Below, one piece after another: positions 55,158 to 64,000 of a stretch of DNA of 64,000 nucleotides (its first letter is position 1; each line of letters starts with the position of its first letter). The notes under the pieces were generated by a model. It was not told where the DNA came from and did not search any database. It saw only the letters and a program-made list of their open reading frames with translations. Location of the stretch: assembly GCF_001886195.1 (NCBI RefSeq), contig NZ_JXLB01000014.1:1-64000 (forward strand). The letters run 5' to 3'. Source of the stretch: Enterococcus ratti. Lineage in GTDB: Bacteria > Bacillota > Bacilli > Lactobacillales > Enterococcaceae. Made by a program: the position numbers and the translations under genes.

Positions 55158-56924
55158 TTATTCGATACTTGTTACATCAATATTCAAATCAAATAGTTGT
55201 GCTTTTGATACCGTACTCGGTGCTTCACTCATGACGTCTGCTGCTTTCCCATTTTTAGGAAAAGCAATAACCTCACGAATATTTTCTTCACCTGCAAGCA
55301 ACATAACTAAACGGTCTAGTCCAAGTGCAATACCGCCATGTGGAGGAAATCCATAATCTAAAGCAGTTAAAAGGAAGCCAAATTGTTCTTCCATTTGTTC
55401 TTTTGAAAACCCTAAAGTCTCGAGTACTTTTTCTTGGACCTCACGTGTATGAATACGGATCGAACCACCTCCTAATTCATAGCCGTTTAAAACAATGTCA
55501 TAGGCTTGGGCATAAACACTTGCAGGATCCGTACTTAATCGGTCAATGTCTTCTACTCGTGGCATCGTAAATGGATGATGCGCAGACACATAACGGTTTT
55601 CTTCGGCTGAATATTCAAATTGCGGCCACTTTGTGATCCATAGGAAATTAAATTTTGTTTCATCAATCAACCCTAATTCTTTGCCTAAACGAGTACGAAC
55701 GGCTCCTAGTGTAGCTGCGACAACTTCTTTTGTATCCGCACCGAATAATAAAAGATCACCATTCTTAGCATTTGTCGCTTCGACAATTTCCGCTGTCCTA
55801 TTTTTCATAAATTTAGCAATCGGTCCTTTTAAACCATCTTCTTCTACTTTTAACCAAGCAAGCCCCTTTGCACCAAACTGCGTAGCATACTTCCCAATAT
55901 TATCCAAATCTTTACGAGAATACTTACTTGCAGCTTTTTTAGCATTCAAAACTTTTACGACGCCACCTTTTTCCAGTGCCGTTTGAAAAACTTTAAACTC
56001 GATCTCTTTAACCGTTTTGCTTAAATCAATCAATTCCATATCAAAACGAGTATCTGGTTTGTCACTGCCATAACGAGTCATCGCTTCATCGTAAGTCATT
56101 CTGGGAAATGGTAAAGTAACTTCGATTCCGCGTACCTCTTTCATGACCTTTGCAATTAAGCCTTCTGTATAAGTTTGAATTTCTTCTGCCGTTAAGAAAG
56201 TCGTTTCGATATCTACTTGTGTAAATTCCGGCTGACGATCGCCACGCAAATCTTCATCACGGAAACAACGAACAATTTGATAATAACGATCAAAGCCTGC
56301 GTTCATTAATAATTGTTTAAATAATTGTGGGGATTGCGGTAACGCATAAAAATGTCCTGAGTAGATACGAGAAGGAACAAGATAATCACGAGCCCCTTCT
56401 GGCGTTGATTTGCCTAGGTACGGTGTTTCAATGTCTAAAAAGTCATGTTCATCTAAATAATGACGAATGGCTTTCGTTATTTCATTTCTCATTTTGATAT
56501 TTTTAGTCATTTTAGGACGACGTAAATCTAAGTAACGATATTTCATACGAAGTTCGTCACTGACAGTTTGATCATCTTCAATCAAAAAGGGCGGGGTTTT
56601 TGCTTTATTCAAAATCAAGATTTCGTTGGCATACACTTCAAATTCACCAGTCACCATTTTAGGATTGATCGCTAAATCATCACGTCTGCGAACAACACCA
56701 GTAATTTCAATTACATATTCCATCCGGCATTTATTGGCAATTTCCCAAGCTGCTTTATTTACTTCAGGATTAAAAACGATTTGAACGATCCCTTCACGAT
56801 CACGTAAATCAATAAAAATCAGGCCCCCAAGGTCTCGACGTTTTTGGACCCATCCTTTTAATGTGACGGTTTGATCTAATTCTTTTGCTGAAATTAAACC
56901 ACAATAGGTTGTTCTTTGTGTCAT
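55158..56924 (-). CDS. aspS: Aspartyl-tRNA synthetase
   Basis: 588 residues from ATG 56924 (AGGAGG nine bases upstream; an ATG six bases earlier is also possible). Bacterial type: N-terminal OB-fold with [20 protein letters not shown], class II motif 2 [20 protein letters not shown], the bacterial GAD insertion (about 290-420) and motif 3 [16 protein letters not shown]. It charges tRNA(Asp). Second gene of the T-box-controlled hisS-aspS operon, 13 bases after hisS. Confidence 0.97.
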   Translation of the reverse strand: MTQRTTYCGLISAKELDQTVTLKGWVQKRRDLGGLIFIDLRDREGIVQIVFNPEVNKAAWEIANKCRMEYVIEITGVVRRRDDLAINPKMVTGEFEVYANEILILNKAKTPPFLIEDDQTVSDELRMKYRYLDLRRPKMTKNIKMRNEITKAIRHYLDEHDFLDIETPYLGKSTPEGARDYLVPSRIYSGHFYALPQSPQLFKQLLMNAGFDRYYQIVRCFRDEDLRGDRQPEFTQVDIETTFLTAEEIQTYTEGLIAKVMKEVRGIEVTLPFPRMTYDEAMTRYGSDKPDTRFDMELIDLSKTVKEIEFKVFQTALEKGGVVKVLNAKKAASKYSRKDLDNIGKYATQFGAKGLAWLKVEEDGLKGPIAKFMKNRTAEIVEATNAKNGDLLLFGADTKEVVAATLGAVRTRLGKELGLIDETKFNFLWITKWPQFEYSAEENRYVSAHHPFTMPRVEDIDRLSTDPASVYAQAYDIVLNGYELGGGSIRIHTREVQEKVLETLGFSKEQMEEQFGFLLTALDYGFPPHGGIALGLDRLVMLLAGEENIREVIAFPKNGKAADVMSEAPSTVSKAQLFDLNIDVTSIE

Positions 56925-56937
56925 TTTCATTTTCCTC

Positions 56938-58230
56938 CTACTCAAATAAAGTCATTTCATCGTAAACTTCATCAAAATGTTCATAAACTTCTTTTAAACT
57001 AAAACTTTTTTCTTTTCTTTTAGCCATGGATTTAATTGTTACCGTTCGGTTTTTTAATTCATCTTCACCAATCACTAGTACAAGCTTGGCATTTACTTTA
57101 TCGGCTGTTTTAAATTGAGCTTTTGCTTTACGGTTCATCACATCACGATCGGCAGAAAAGCCAAAATCACGAATAGCTTGTACCAGTTTTAATGCTTCGA
57201 TATTTGTTTTTTCACCTAAAGGGACAACATAAGCATCTAATTCATTAAATGCAGGAATAACAACTTCTTCGGCTTCCATCGTTAAAAGCAAGCGTTCAAT
57301 CCCCATAGCAAACCCAAATCCCGGTGTTTGCGGTCCTCCTAATTCTTCTACCAAATGATCATAACGACCACCGGCACAAATTGTTGCTTGTGCGCCCATT
57401 TTGGGTGCCTCGCTCATAATTTCAAAAATCGTATGTGTATAATAATCCAAACCTCGAACCATGGTACTATCAATTTCATAGGAAACATTTAACGCATCTA
57501 ACATTGCAATAACCGTGTCAAAATGTTTTTGAGCTGCTTCACTTAAATAATCTAAAATAGACGGCGCACCAGCGACAAATTTTTGGTCACGCTTGTCTTT
57601 ACTATCTAATATCCGCAAAGGGTTTTCATGCAATCGTCTTTTTGAATCATCACTCAATTCAGCTTCAAATGGCTCAAGATAATCAATTAACGCTTGTCGA
57701 TACGCTTGACGTGTTTTTTTATCTCCTAAAGAATTGAGAACTAAACGAATTTGAGTAATCCCTAGCTGCTTGAAAAAGTCTAACGCCATGATCATACTTT
57801 CTACATCCGTTGCCGGATTATTCGAACCAAAAGCTTCTACTCCAATTTGATGAAACTGACGTAATCGTCCTTTTTGTGGACGCTCATACCGAAACATTGG
57901 TCCCATATAAAATGTTTTATATGGTTTTGCATATTCCGGTCCAAATAACTTATGTTCAACAAAAGAACGAACAATTGGCGCTGTTCCTTCTGGACGCAAA
58001 GTCACATGGCGCTTCCCTTTATCATAAAAATCATACATTTCTTTTGACACAATATCAGTTGTGTCTCCTACACTTCGAGAAATCACTTCATAATGCTCAA
58101 AAATCGGCGTACGAATTTCATCGTATTGATAATCTCTAAACAATAGACGAGCAGTTTCTTCTATAAACTGCCATTTCTCTGACTCACCAGGTAAAATATC
58201 ATTTGTGCCTTTTGGTCTTTGAAAACTCAT
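56938..58230 (-). CDS. hisS: Histidyl-tRNA synthetase
   Basis: 430 residues from ATG 58230 (AGAGGAG upstream); the frame stays open into the leader but the family start is [16 protein letters not shown]. Class II motif 2 [20 protein letters not shown], histidine-specific [14 protein letters not shown] and [11 protein letters not shown]-like [18 protein letters not shown] are intact, followed by the anticodon-binding domain (about 330-425). It charges tRNA(His). Expression should depend on the T-box leader upstream. Confidence 0.97.
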   Translation of the reverse strand: MSFQRPKGTNDILPGESEKWQFIEETARLLFRDYQYDEIRTPIFEHYEVISRSVGDTTDIVSKEMYDFYDKGKRHVTLRPEGTAPIVRSFVEHKLFGPEYAKPYKTFYMGPMFRYERPQKGRLRQFHQIGVEAFGSNNPATDVESMIMALDFFKQLGITQIRLVLNSLGDKKTRQAYRQALIDYLEPFEAELSDDSKRRLHENPLRILDSKDKRDQKFVAGAPSILDYLSEAAQKHFDTVIAMLDALNVSYEIDSTMVRGLDYYTHTIFEIMSEAPKMGAQATICAGGRYDHLVEELGGPQTPGFGFAMGIERLLLTMEAEEVVIPAFNELDAYVVPLGEKTNIEALKLVQAIRDFGFSADRDVMNRKAKAQFKTADKVNAKLVLVIGEDELKNRTVTIKSMAKRKEKSFSLKEVYEHFDEVYDEMTLFE

Positions 58231-58239
58231 TTTTTCTCC

Positions 58240-58490
58240 TCTTTTCTTTTTTATGTAAACAAAAAATTCACCCTCGTTCCTCATGAACAAGGGTGAATGA
58301 CTTTTCACACACGGTACCACCTATTTTCGAAAGTTTGCACTTTCCTCTCACGATTAACGCTCGTACACGAAACGACTTTTCTTCGTCCATCTCCAGAGTG
58401 TCTTTTAGAAACCAAACCTTTAGATCATTTTCAGCCTTGATAATCCTCTCTTGTAAAGGGTTAGAAACTTACTCGCTCTTTCATTGATAT
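58240..58490 (-). promoter_or_regulatory. T-box riboswitch leader of hisS-aspS
   Basis: On the minus strand the leader has the T-box core AGGTGGTACCGT (58311-58322) just before a strong terminator (TTCACCCTCGTTC 58267-58279 with GAACAAGGGTGAA 58285-58297, then a T-run). Further upstream, stem I carries GACAC (58398-58402) in the specifier position, which contains both GAC (Asp) and CAC (His). Uncharged tRNA should stabilise the antiterminator and switch the operon on. A possible promoter (TTGACT at 58530-58535) lies upstream. Confidence 0.9.
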
Positions 58491-58701
58491 TTTCTATATC
58501 ACTTATAACCTACTAAAAACAACGGCTAAAGTCAAGAATAAACTGCAAAACTAAAAAGAATAGCAAATAATAGAAAAAAGACAGCCGAAAAATACGAATT
58601 CAACAATCTGTCGACTTTTAACGCCAAAAAATAATTTTACGAAAGCTCTCTTAATTGTTTCGTAACTTTCAATTCTTTATAAACTGGAAAAATTTCACTT
58701 C

Positions 58702-59961
58702 TTAATTTTTATACAATAACACTCGACTATTGGGGTAAGTAGGAAACTGATTGACCGAGATTCGCCAATCTTGTTCTGGCACTGAAAATTCATAGCGATT
58801 AACAAGTTGATCCGAAAAAACACGTAAACTATGCAAAGTAATCCATTCTCCTGCACAACGATGCATTTGACGAAAATCTCCTCCACCTTGTGCAATCATT
58901 TCATATTGTTGTTCATAAGAAAGATCTTTCGCTTTTCCTATATACCGCTTAATCATAAACGATTCAGGTGCTTCAATCGTACGTTCATCATGATTGGTTC
59001 CATACACATCTAAAAGTACCCAACTGTCTTTAGGAATAAAGTAATTATCAACCACTACATCTTTTAACGCAATACCCGGAATCATTGGAAAAAATGGATA
59101 ATAACGGCGTAACTCTTGAATAAATGGATCTTGCAGCTCTGAAAAGTTATTTTTTAATTGTTGTTTTAAGTCTGGTCGACTAAATAACGCATGCCCCATC
59201 AACGCAGCCCAAATAGTTAAAGCTACAGTAGGACGGATAATATTTAACAATTCTACTGCTGCAACTTCTACTGGAAGCAACTGTCCATTAAGCTCAGTCG
59301 CTTGAGCAAACGCATAAAGAGCGACGTGTTTTTTCTCTGGAATAGGATTTTCGCGAGCAGATTTTATTAATTTCTGTGCCCATTTTTCAGATTTCTTGCG
59401 ATTTTCTAAACCTTTAATATGATCTTTAGGAGACGTAACTGCCCCACTAATCATAGAAATTTGGTAATCTGCCAATTGATTTATTTCTTCTTTTGACAGT
59501 TCAGACAAATTAATTCCTGCCCATTCACAAATAGAGGAAAAAAGTACTCGCTTACTTAAATCAAACCATTCAAATTGTCCGTGCTGTTCATCTAAAACAT
59601 GTGTAAAGTTTCTATCAAGAATAAGACGATATTCTTTCATTTTCTCTGGAGTCATCAAATCCATAAAAACAGCCTTGCGATGATGATGCTGGGCTCCATC
59701 TAACGTTTGCACGCCATTTTTTCCAAACAACGTTTTTAACACTAATTTAGGCATCGCCTTTTTTCGTGTAAAATTTCTTGGATCATAAAAAATTTTTGCC
59801 GCATCAGAGCCATAGACGACAATAGCTTCTTTATTAAACAGCTTTGCTTTAACTACGGGTGCATCTGCTTTGTTTCTTAAAAATTGAAGCATATGATAAC
59901 CTTGTTGGTACAGTTCTTTTAATTCTGTCATTTTCACGTTTACGACTGGAACTTCTTTCAT
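58702..59961 (-). CDS. CYP152-type cytochrome P450 (fatty-acid peroxygenase)
   Basis: 419 residues. The haem-Cys block is GGGDFRQMHRCAGEWIT (Cys 369), very like that of Bacillus P450-BSbeta. RP at 243-244 (IIRPTVAL) is the Arg-Pro pair that binds the fatty-acid carboxylate in CYP152, replacing the usual acid-alcohol pair. ELRRYYPFFPM is the ExxR region. Such enzymes use hydrogen peroxide directly to hydroxylate fatty acids and need no reductase. Cytoplasmic, haem from outside if the host cannot make it. GAGAGGAAG precedes the ATG. No redox partners nearby, consistent with peroxygenase action. Confidence 0.92.
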   Translation of the reverse strand: MKEVPVVNVKMTELKELYQQGYHMLQFLRNKADAPVVKAKLFNKEAIVVYGSDAAKIFYDPRNFTRKKAMPKLVLKTLFGKNGVQTLDGAQHHHRKAVFMDLMTPEKMKEYRLILDRNFTHVLDEQHGQFEWFDLSKRVLFSSICEWAGINLSELSKEEINQLADYQISMISGAVTSPKDHIKGLENRKKSEKWAQKLIKSARENPIPEKKHVALYAFAQATELNGQLLPVEVAAVELLNIIRPTVALTIWAALMGHALFSRPDLKQQLKNNFSELQDPFIQELRRYYPFFPMIPGIALKDVVVDNYFIPKDSWVLLDVYGTNHDERTIEAPESFMIKRYIGKAKDLSYEQQYEMIAQGGGDFRQMHRCAGEWITLHSLRVFSDQLVNRYEFSVPEQDWRISVNQFPTYPNSRVLLYKN

Positions 59962-60320
59962 ACGTATCTTCCTCTCTTACAAAAATTTCTCTACTTTCTA
60001 ACCTATTTTTATAGTTTCTATATATAATAGTAGCTTAAATTTTTTTAAAGATACTGACAAAAGAAACCTCTCACCGTCTTTTTTACCTATTATACTTCTT
60101 CACTTCATAATTTAGATGGATTAGATCTAATGCTTGTCAACAACTTGTTTCAATTTATTATTTATTGTTGCAGAATCATTTATAAAAATTTGAAAAAATT
60201 TTTTTGACTAGTCACTGAATATTTATTAAAATAGGTATTTTTAATTGCAAGAAATCTTTGCTTTATAAATGACACGAGAAGCAACTTTTCTCGTCATTGT
60301 TCGCTAATTTTTTTTTTCAA
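59962..60320. other. AT-rich intergenic stretch
   Basis: No gene seen. It separates the P450 gene from the divergently placed secreted-protein gene; the shared block of the two paralogues begins right after it. Confidence 0.4.
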
Positions 60321-60390
60321 AAAAAAGAAATTTAAGTTTCAACACATAGAAAAAAAAGAACCTTATCTATAAATACTTATGCTATTATAT
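60321..60390 (+). promoter_or_regulatory. Shared upstream block of the repeat-protein paralogues (copy 1)
   Basis: AAAAAAGAAATTTAAGTT (ends 60338), then TATGCTATTATAT (from 60378). The same two blocks with almost equal spacing (51 against 52 bases) precede the second paralogue. TGCTATTAT looks like an extended -10, with no good -35, so an activator binding the first block is plausible. Confidence 0.5.
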
Positions 60391-60502
60391 CCGAGGATAC
60401 TGAATCTTGTTAAAATAAAAAAGAAAGGAGCGTGTAATGATTACATATTAAACTGTTAACAAGGTTTTGTGTCAAAAAACGAGGAAAAGGATAGACAATT
60501 AT

Positions 60503-60823
60503 ATGAAATATACGAAACTGATTACAACTTTAGCAGTAACAGCGTTTCTTAGCAGCAATTTAAACGTGGGCATAGCTTATGCAACAGAAAATGCGACTGT
60601 ACAAGCAGGAATAACTAGTCAAAACCCAGATGTACAAAAAGCCATTGATGCGGTTAATGCGTTATTTACCGATAATACCCATACAGCGCTTGCTCCAACC
60701 ACTACTAGTCAGTCAATTAAAGACGCAAAAAAACTTGTCACAAAAATTTTAACAGTTAATCGTTCTTATGCTTTAGAATTGGGTAAACTTTGTATGAAAG
60801 CTACTGATTTATTGAATAAATAA
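60503..60823 (+). CDS. Secreted protein with one Cry1Ac domain D-VI-like module
   Basis: 106 residues from ATG 60503. Signal peptide 1-29 (LAVTAFLSSNLNVGIAYA), a short linker, then one about 66-residue helical module: NPDVQKAIDAVNALFTDNTH, TTTSQSIKDAKKLVTKIL and LGKLCMKATDLLNK. The AVNALFTD...SI..A..LV...KA..LL pattern is what I recall for toxin Cry1Ac domain D-VI-related repeats found in many Firmicute surface proteins. No sorting signal, so it is probably released. Function unknown. A longer paralogue with five modules lies 0.8 kb downstream. Confidence 0.75.
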   Translation: MKYTKLITTLAVTAFLSSNLNVGIAYATENATVQAGITSQNPDVQKAIDAVNALFTDNTHTALAPTTTSQSIKDAKKLVTKILTVNRSYALELGKLCMKATDLLNK

Positions 60824-60853
60824 ACTTGAATCTTTGCTTTATACAACCAAGAC

Positions 60854-61093
60854 TTAAATAATGATAAAAGGGAAGTGAATCCTTTTACCTATTGACTTCG
60901 ATACTATTAAAATTTCTCTCTCCTCATATATTAAATAGATTGAAAGCCGTTCCCAAAAAGGGAAGTGGCTTTCAATAATCATCTTTTTTCTACTTAAAAA
61001 ATCCTCTATCGTCAGCTTAACTTCTTGTAACTGATAAAAAAATTCATACATATTAACGAGAATAAATTTCTTATTCATATAATTTATATTCAA
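60854..61093 (-). CDS. Possible small hypothetical protein
   Basis: A frame of up to 79 residues on the minus strand, convergent with the secreted-protein gene. Internal stretch YEFFYQLQEVKLTIEDFLSR and RLSIYLIYEEREILIVSKSI. No good ribosome binding site or family resemblance. It may be a remnant or a chance frame. Confidence 0.3.
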   Translation of the reverse strand: MNINYMNKKFILVNMYEFFYQLQEVKLTIEDFLSRKKMIIESHFPFWERLSIYLIYEEREILIVSKSIGKRIHFPFIII

Positions 61094-61413
61094 CCAATAA
61101 AACCACTTAAAGATTCTCCTATTATTTTCTTTCCCTTCAAACTACCTTTTTCAATCAAAACAAAAAAATTTAACCTTATAAATTAAAAAAAATTCTTTTA
61201 AATACATAAAAATTTTGACAAGATTTACTTTTTTATTTCGCGTTCGTTCTCATTTTCTTGATCTATCAATTCACTATTTTTTTCTTCTTCTCTATCAATG
61301 AATAGATTATTATTTCATCTTCTTTTCATTTTATGCATGTTCGTTTTCTAGTAACTCACATTTTCTTAAATAAAAAAATGATCGTTTTATCCCTCTACTA
61401 TCAAAACTTTTTT
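61094..61413. other. AT-rich intergenic stretch
   Basis: No gene or notable structure. It leads into the second copy of the shared promoter block. Confidence 0.35.
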
Positions 61414-61489
61414 TGAAAAAAAAAGAAATTTAAGTTCTCATTTATCTTTATAAAAAAGCGTTTATTCATTGATACCTATGCTACTATAC
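61414..61489 (+). promoter_or_regulatory. Shared upstream block of the repeat-protein paralogues (copy 2)
   Basis: GAAAAAAAAAGAAATTTAAGTT (ends 61436) and TATGCTACTATAC (from 61477). It matches the first copy in both blocks and their spacing, while the DNA between and after them is different. This supports a retained regulatory element rather than a recent plain duplication. Confidence 0.5.
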
Positions 61490-61621
61490 TCTAGTAATAC
61501 CAAGTCTTATTAATTAAATAATAACAAAGGTGGTGAATTCAATTATTCTCAAGGTTACTTCAATAACAGATAAATAATTAATAAGATTTTGTATTAATAA
61601 ATACATAAAAGGAGAGCAAAT

Positions 61622-62859
61622 ATGAAATATAAAAAATTAATCACCGCAATGACATTAACTACACTTCTTGCGAGTAATTTTAATGCTGGAGTGATTTATG
61701 CGGCAGAAAATATACAGCACAGGCAAAAAATGCTAATCAAAATCCTGATGTACAAAAAGCTAAAGAAACAATCAAACTTAAACCAACTACCAATCCGGAT
61801 ACACAAAAAGCGATTCAAGCGATCAACGCCTTATTTGTTGATACAACTTATACAATGCTTGCAGATACTGCAACTAGCCAAGCATTACAAGAAGCTGGTG
61901 ATCTAGTTCTGAAAGTATCATATAAAGATCATAATTTTTCTGTCCTAATTTCTATTTGGTATAAAGCAAAAAATTTATTTGATCAGGCTTCAAATCCGGA
62001 CACACAAAAAGCGACTCAAGCAGTACAAGCCTTATTTACCGATAAGTCTTACACAAAAATTACAGCTACCGTTAACAGTGATTCTATCGAAGAAGCTAGT
62101 TCTTTAGTTTTAAAAGTAATTTTAAAAGACGAAATTCCGCTTCCTTTATGGTCTTCGTTGGTGGAAAAAGCTAAGAAATTATTAAATGAAACGACCGATC
62201 TTAGGCCATCAAAAAATCCGGACACACAAAAAGCCATCAAAGCCGTTAATGCCTTATTTACGGATACCACTTATACAAAAATTGCAGCGACTGCAACTAG
62301 TGAATCTATCCAAGATGCTCGTATTTTGGCTCGAAAGGTACCAACAAATGATCATAATTATTCTTTATTAAATAATTTATTGACAAAAGCTGCCACTCTA
62401 TTGAGTCAAACGACCGATCTTAGACCAACATCTAATCCGGATACACAAAAAGCCATTCAAGCGGTCAATGCTTTGTTTACTGATACGACTTATACGAAAC
62501 TAGCGGCTACTGCGACTGTAAACATTGACACGATCGACAAAACTTCGAATTTACTTTTAAAAATACCGTCATGGGATCATAATTTTGAGGTTTTATTTTC
62601 ACTGTTATTGAAAGCTGCAACTTTATTAAATCAAACAACTGACCTTAGACCAACATCCAATCCGGATACACAAAAGGCTATTAAAGCTACCAATGCTTTG
62701 TTTACTGATACGACTTATACAAAGCTAGCAGCTACTACGACCAGTAAATCCATCCATAAAGCTTTTAAATTAACTCAAAAAGTTCCATCAGAAGATCACA
62801 ATCATGCTCTGTTATTGGACATTCTGACTAAAGCACAAACACTATTGTTAAATTCTTAA
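61622..62859 (+). pseudogene. Secreted five-module Cry1Ac D-VI-like repeat protein, broken by one early frameshift
   Basis: The ATG at 61622 with AGGAGAG upstream starts a signal peptide like that of the paralogue (MKYKKLITAMTLTTLLASNF to IYAAEN). At about 61711 the frame shifts by one base. The protein then continues in the next frame to 62859 with five modules of about 68-75 residues, each beginning NPDTQKA and containing ALFTD, and joined by TTDLRPTS linkers in the last three. As read, the first frame ends at 61906. Only one change breaks it, and the modules are intact, so it may be a recent mutation, a phase-variable gene or a sequencing error. Confidence 0.7.
61777..62859 (+). repeat. 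Five tandem protein-coding modules (about 200-225 bases each)
   Basis: Modules begin at about 61793, 61993, 62215, 62434 and 62659, each with the sequence for NPDTQKA. The last three are most alike at DNA level (AATCCGGATACACAAAA and flanks), pointing to recent local duplication. The first two are more diverged. Confidence 0.8.
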
Positions 62860-63147
62860 AATTTTACTGATCTTTATTTCGATAATACTGTTGAATTATG
62901 TTTTATTTTAAAAGATGCGGCTTAAACCTAGCTTAAATAAAACCAAAAGTTGAATCATTATATAAATAACTATTCCATCAAATATGACCACTGGAGTATA
63001 AAGCTAGTTTTTTACTTATTCCTCATATAAAAGTTTCTGAGCCAAATAAAGACGTTTAAACTACTGAAAAAGTTAAATATTAAAGTTACAGTTTCAATCA
63101 TACTTTGTCTAATCCTTAATAAGTAGAAGAAACAACACCTACAAACA
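62860..63147. other. Intergenic stretch without a gene
   Basis: No gene recognised. It separates the repeat-protein gene from an inverted-repeat element. Confidence 0.35.
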
Positions 63148-63255
63148 TAAGCCGGATCATTCGAAAATAGTTTTTTGAGCTACTCACAAGATTAAGTATA
63201 AAATCTAATATCTTTGGGATAACAAAATTTTCTATTTTCCATATGATTCGGCTTA
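63148..63255. repeat. Imperfect inverted repeat of about 108 bases
   Basis: Left arm TAAGCCGGATCATTCGAAAATAG (in two parts, 63148-63160 and 63164-63170) pairs with the right arm at 63232-63255 (CTATTTTC and ATGATTCGGCTTA). Twelve of 13 outer pairs and all seven inner pairs match, with a loop of about 61 bases. It could be a long hairpin or a small mobile-element relic. No T-run of terminator type follows directly on the plus strand. Confidence 0.5.
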
Positions 63256-63494
63256 ATAATTAACATACAAAGAATAATTTAATGTTGAAAATACCTATTT
63301 CATTCTTAATGTTGAGCTGGACTAGATACTCACTCATTTAATAATAAACTTATTTCACGTATCTTTATTTTTGCTCGCATTCGCAAATCAAATAAACGAT
63401 CAACAAACCTTTTACCACCTGTTTGTCAATCGTTTATTTAAAGAAAAATATGTCCCATGATTCTTTAAAAAGTCACTCATCGCTTAAACTATTA
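63256..63494. other. Intergenic stretch downstream of dtd
   Basis: No gene recognised. A region with ATAAACGATCAACAAACC (63390 on) and GTTTGTCAATCGTTTAT (63421 on) could form a hairpin acting as the dtd terminator on the minus strand. Confidence 0.4.
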
Positions 63495-63941
63495 TTATTT
63501 ATTGTGCGAATCTATAACAATCGTGACTGGCCCATCGTTGATTAAAGAAACAGCCATATCTGCACCAAACTGACCGGTTTCCAAAGAAATTCCTTTGTTT
63601 TTTATTCCATTATTGAACGCTTCATATAATGGAATGGCCGTTTTTGGACGAGCAGCTGTAATAAAACTTGGTCGATTGCCTTTTTTTGTATCGGCAAAAA
63701 GAGTAAACTGAGAAACACTTAAGATTTGTCCTTGTATTTCTTTAATACTACGGTTCATTTTCCCTTGTTCATCTTCAAAAATACGCAGTTGTACAATTTT
63801 TTTTACCAAATAGTCAACATCTTCTTGGGTATCTTTTTCATGAATTCCCAATAAAATTAATAAACCTTGATCAATCTTACCAACTACTTGCCGATCAATG
63901 GTAACTGAAGCTTTACTTACACGCTGGATTACAGCTTTCAC
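63495..63941 (-). CDS. dtd: D-aminoacyl-tRNA deacylase
   Basis: 148 residues from a GTG at 63941, supported by AGGAGGT five bases upstream. Standard blocks: [20 protein letters not shown], the catalytic [17 protein letters not shown] around 78-94 and the C-terminal [13 protein letters not shown] (GPVT motif). It removes D-amino acids wrongly attached to tRNA. Cytoplasmic. It commonly follows a rel gene; that gene would lie just outside the window. Confidence 0.96.
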   Translation of the reverse strand: MKAVIQRVSKASVTIDRQVVGKIDQGLLILLGIHEKDTQEDVDYLVKKIVQLRIFEDEQGKMNRSIKEIQGQILSVSQFTLFADTKKGNRPSFITAARPKTAIPLYEAFNNGIKNKGISLETGQFGADMAVSLINDGPVTIVIDSHNK

Positions 63942-64000
63942 GTATTTACCTCCTAACTGTTCGTTCGCCGAACACTGTAAACATCTGGTACGGCTTTAAT

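Noticed and set aside
57810-58139. Plus-strand frame of 109 codons opposite hisS
   Set aside because: Shadow of a conserved synthetase gene.

Overview
The window is chromosomal DNA of a low-GC Firmicute, most likely Enterococcus or a close relative (Enterococcaceae). The evidence is AT-rich intergenic DNA, strong AGGAGG-type ribosome binding sites, a T-box hisS-aspS operon, a spx / mecA / coiA / pepF neighbourhood and an sbcD-sbcC-SNF2 cluster. I cannot fix the species. The many decayed genes and an invertebrate-toxin flavour would fit a host-adapted member such as Melissococcus, but that is a guess. No rRNA, tRNA or CRISPR was seen.

The most notable region is 1-7.4 kb. It holds an IS110-type transposase remnant (1-206), an SGNH/sialate-esterase-like gene (688-1518) and, on the minus strand, a two-gene anthrax/iota-type binary toxin operon. 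The first gene (3543-6188) is a secreted protective-antigen-like pore/translocase (B component). The second (2143-3543) overlaps it as TAATG. It is a secreted effector that joins a VIP2/iota-Ia-type N-terminal adaptor domain, with no ART catalytic residues, to an anthrax-lethal-factor-type (M34) zinc metalloprotease whose zinc ligands and catalytic tyrosine are all present. A 1.2 kb stretch without intact genes lies upstream.

From 7.4 to 32 kb, housekeeping and stress genes alternate with decaying ones. Intact: mtnN-small membrane protein-ADP-ribose pyrophosphatase, xpaC/telA-like genes, a sugar (GRP) and cationic amino-acid transporter pair, a BceRS-like two-component system without its ABC transporter, Mn catalase, Ohr, ArgR, a DHA2 exporter behind a leader terminator, a DadA-like oxidase, a LysM/Apf-like secreted protein, QueG, an AAT permease and a LysM membrane protein. 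Decayed: an isochorismatase-family hydrolase, a DUF5316 gene, a secreted protein, a sugar-binding lipoprotein with a mutated lipobox, a phosphomannomutase and a GyrI-like gene.

From 32 to 60 kb the content is conserved core: an AraC regulator divergent from galM-galK, pepF, coiA, mecA, spx, a HAD phosphatase, the sbcD-sbcC-SNF2 DNA-repair operon, plsC, a tRNA-methyltransferase-like gene with an overlapping GIY-YIG gene, an OatA-like acyltransferase, a YitT protein, T-box-hisS-aspS and a CYP152-type peroxygenase P450. From 60 to 63 kb there are two secreted paralogues built from modules resembling Cry1Ac domain D-VI: one single-module protein and one five-module protein broken by an early frameshift. 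They share an upstream promoter block. The window ends with dtd (63495-63941).
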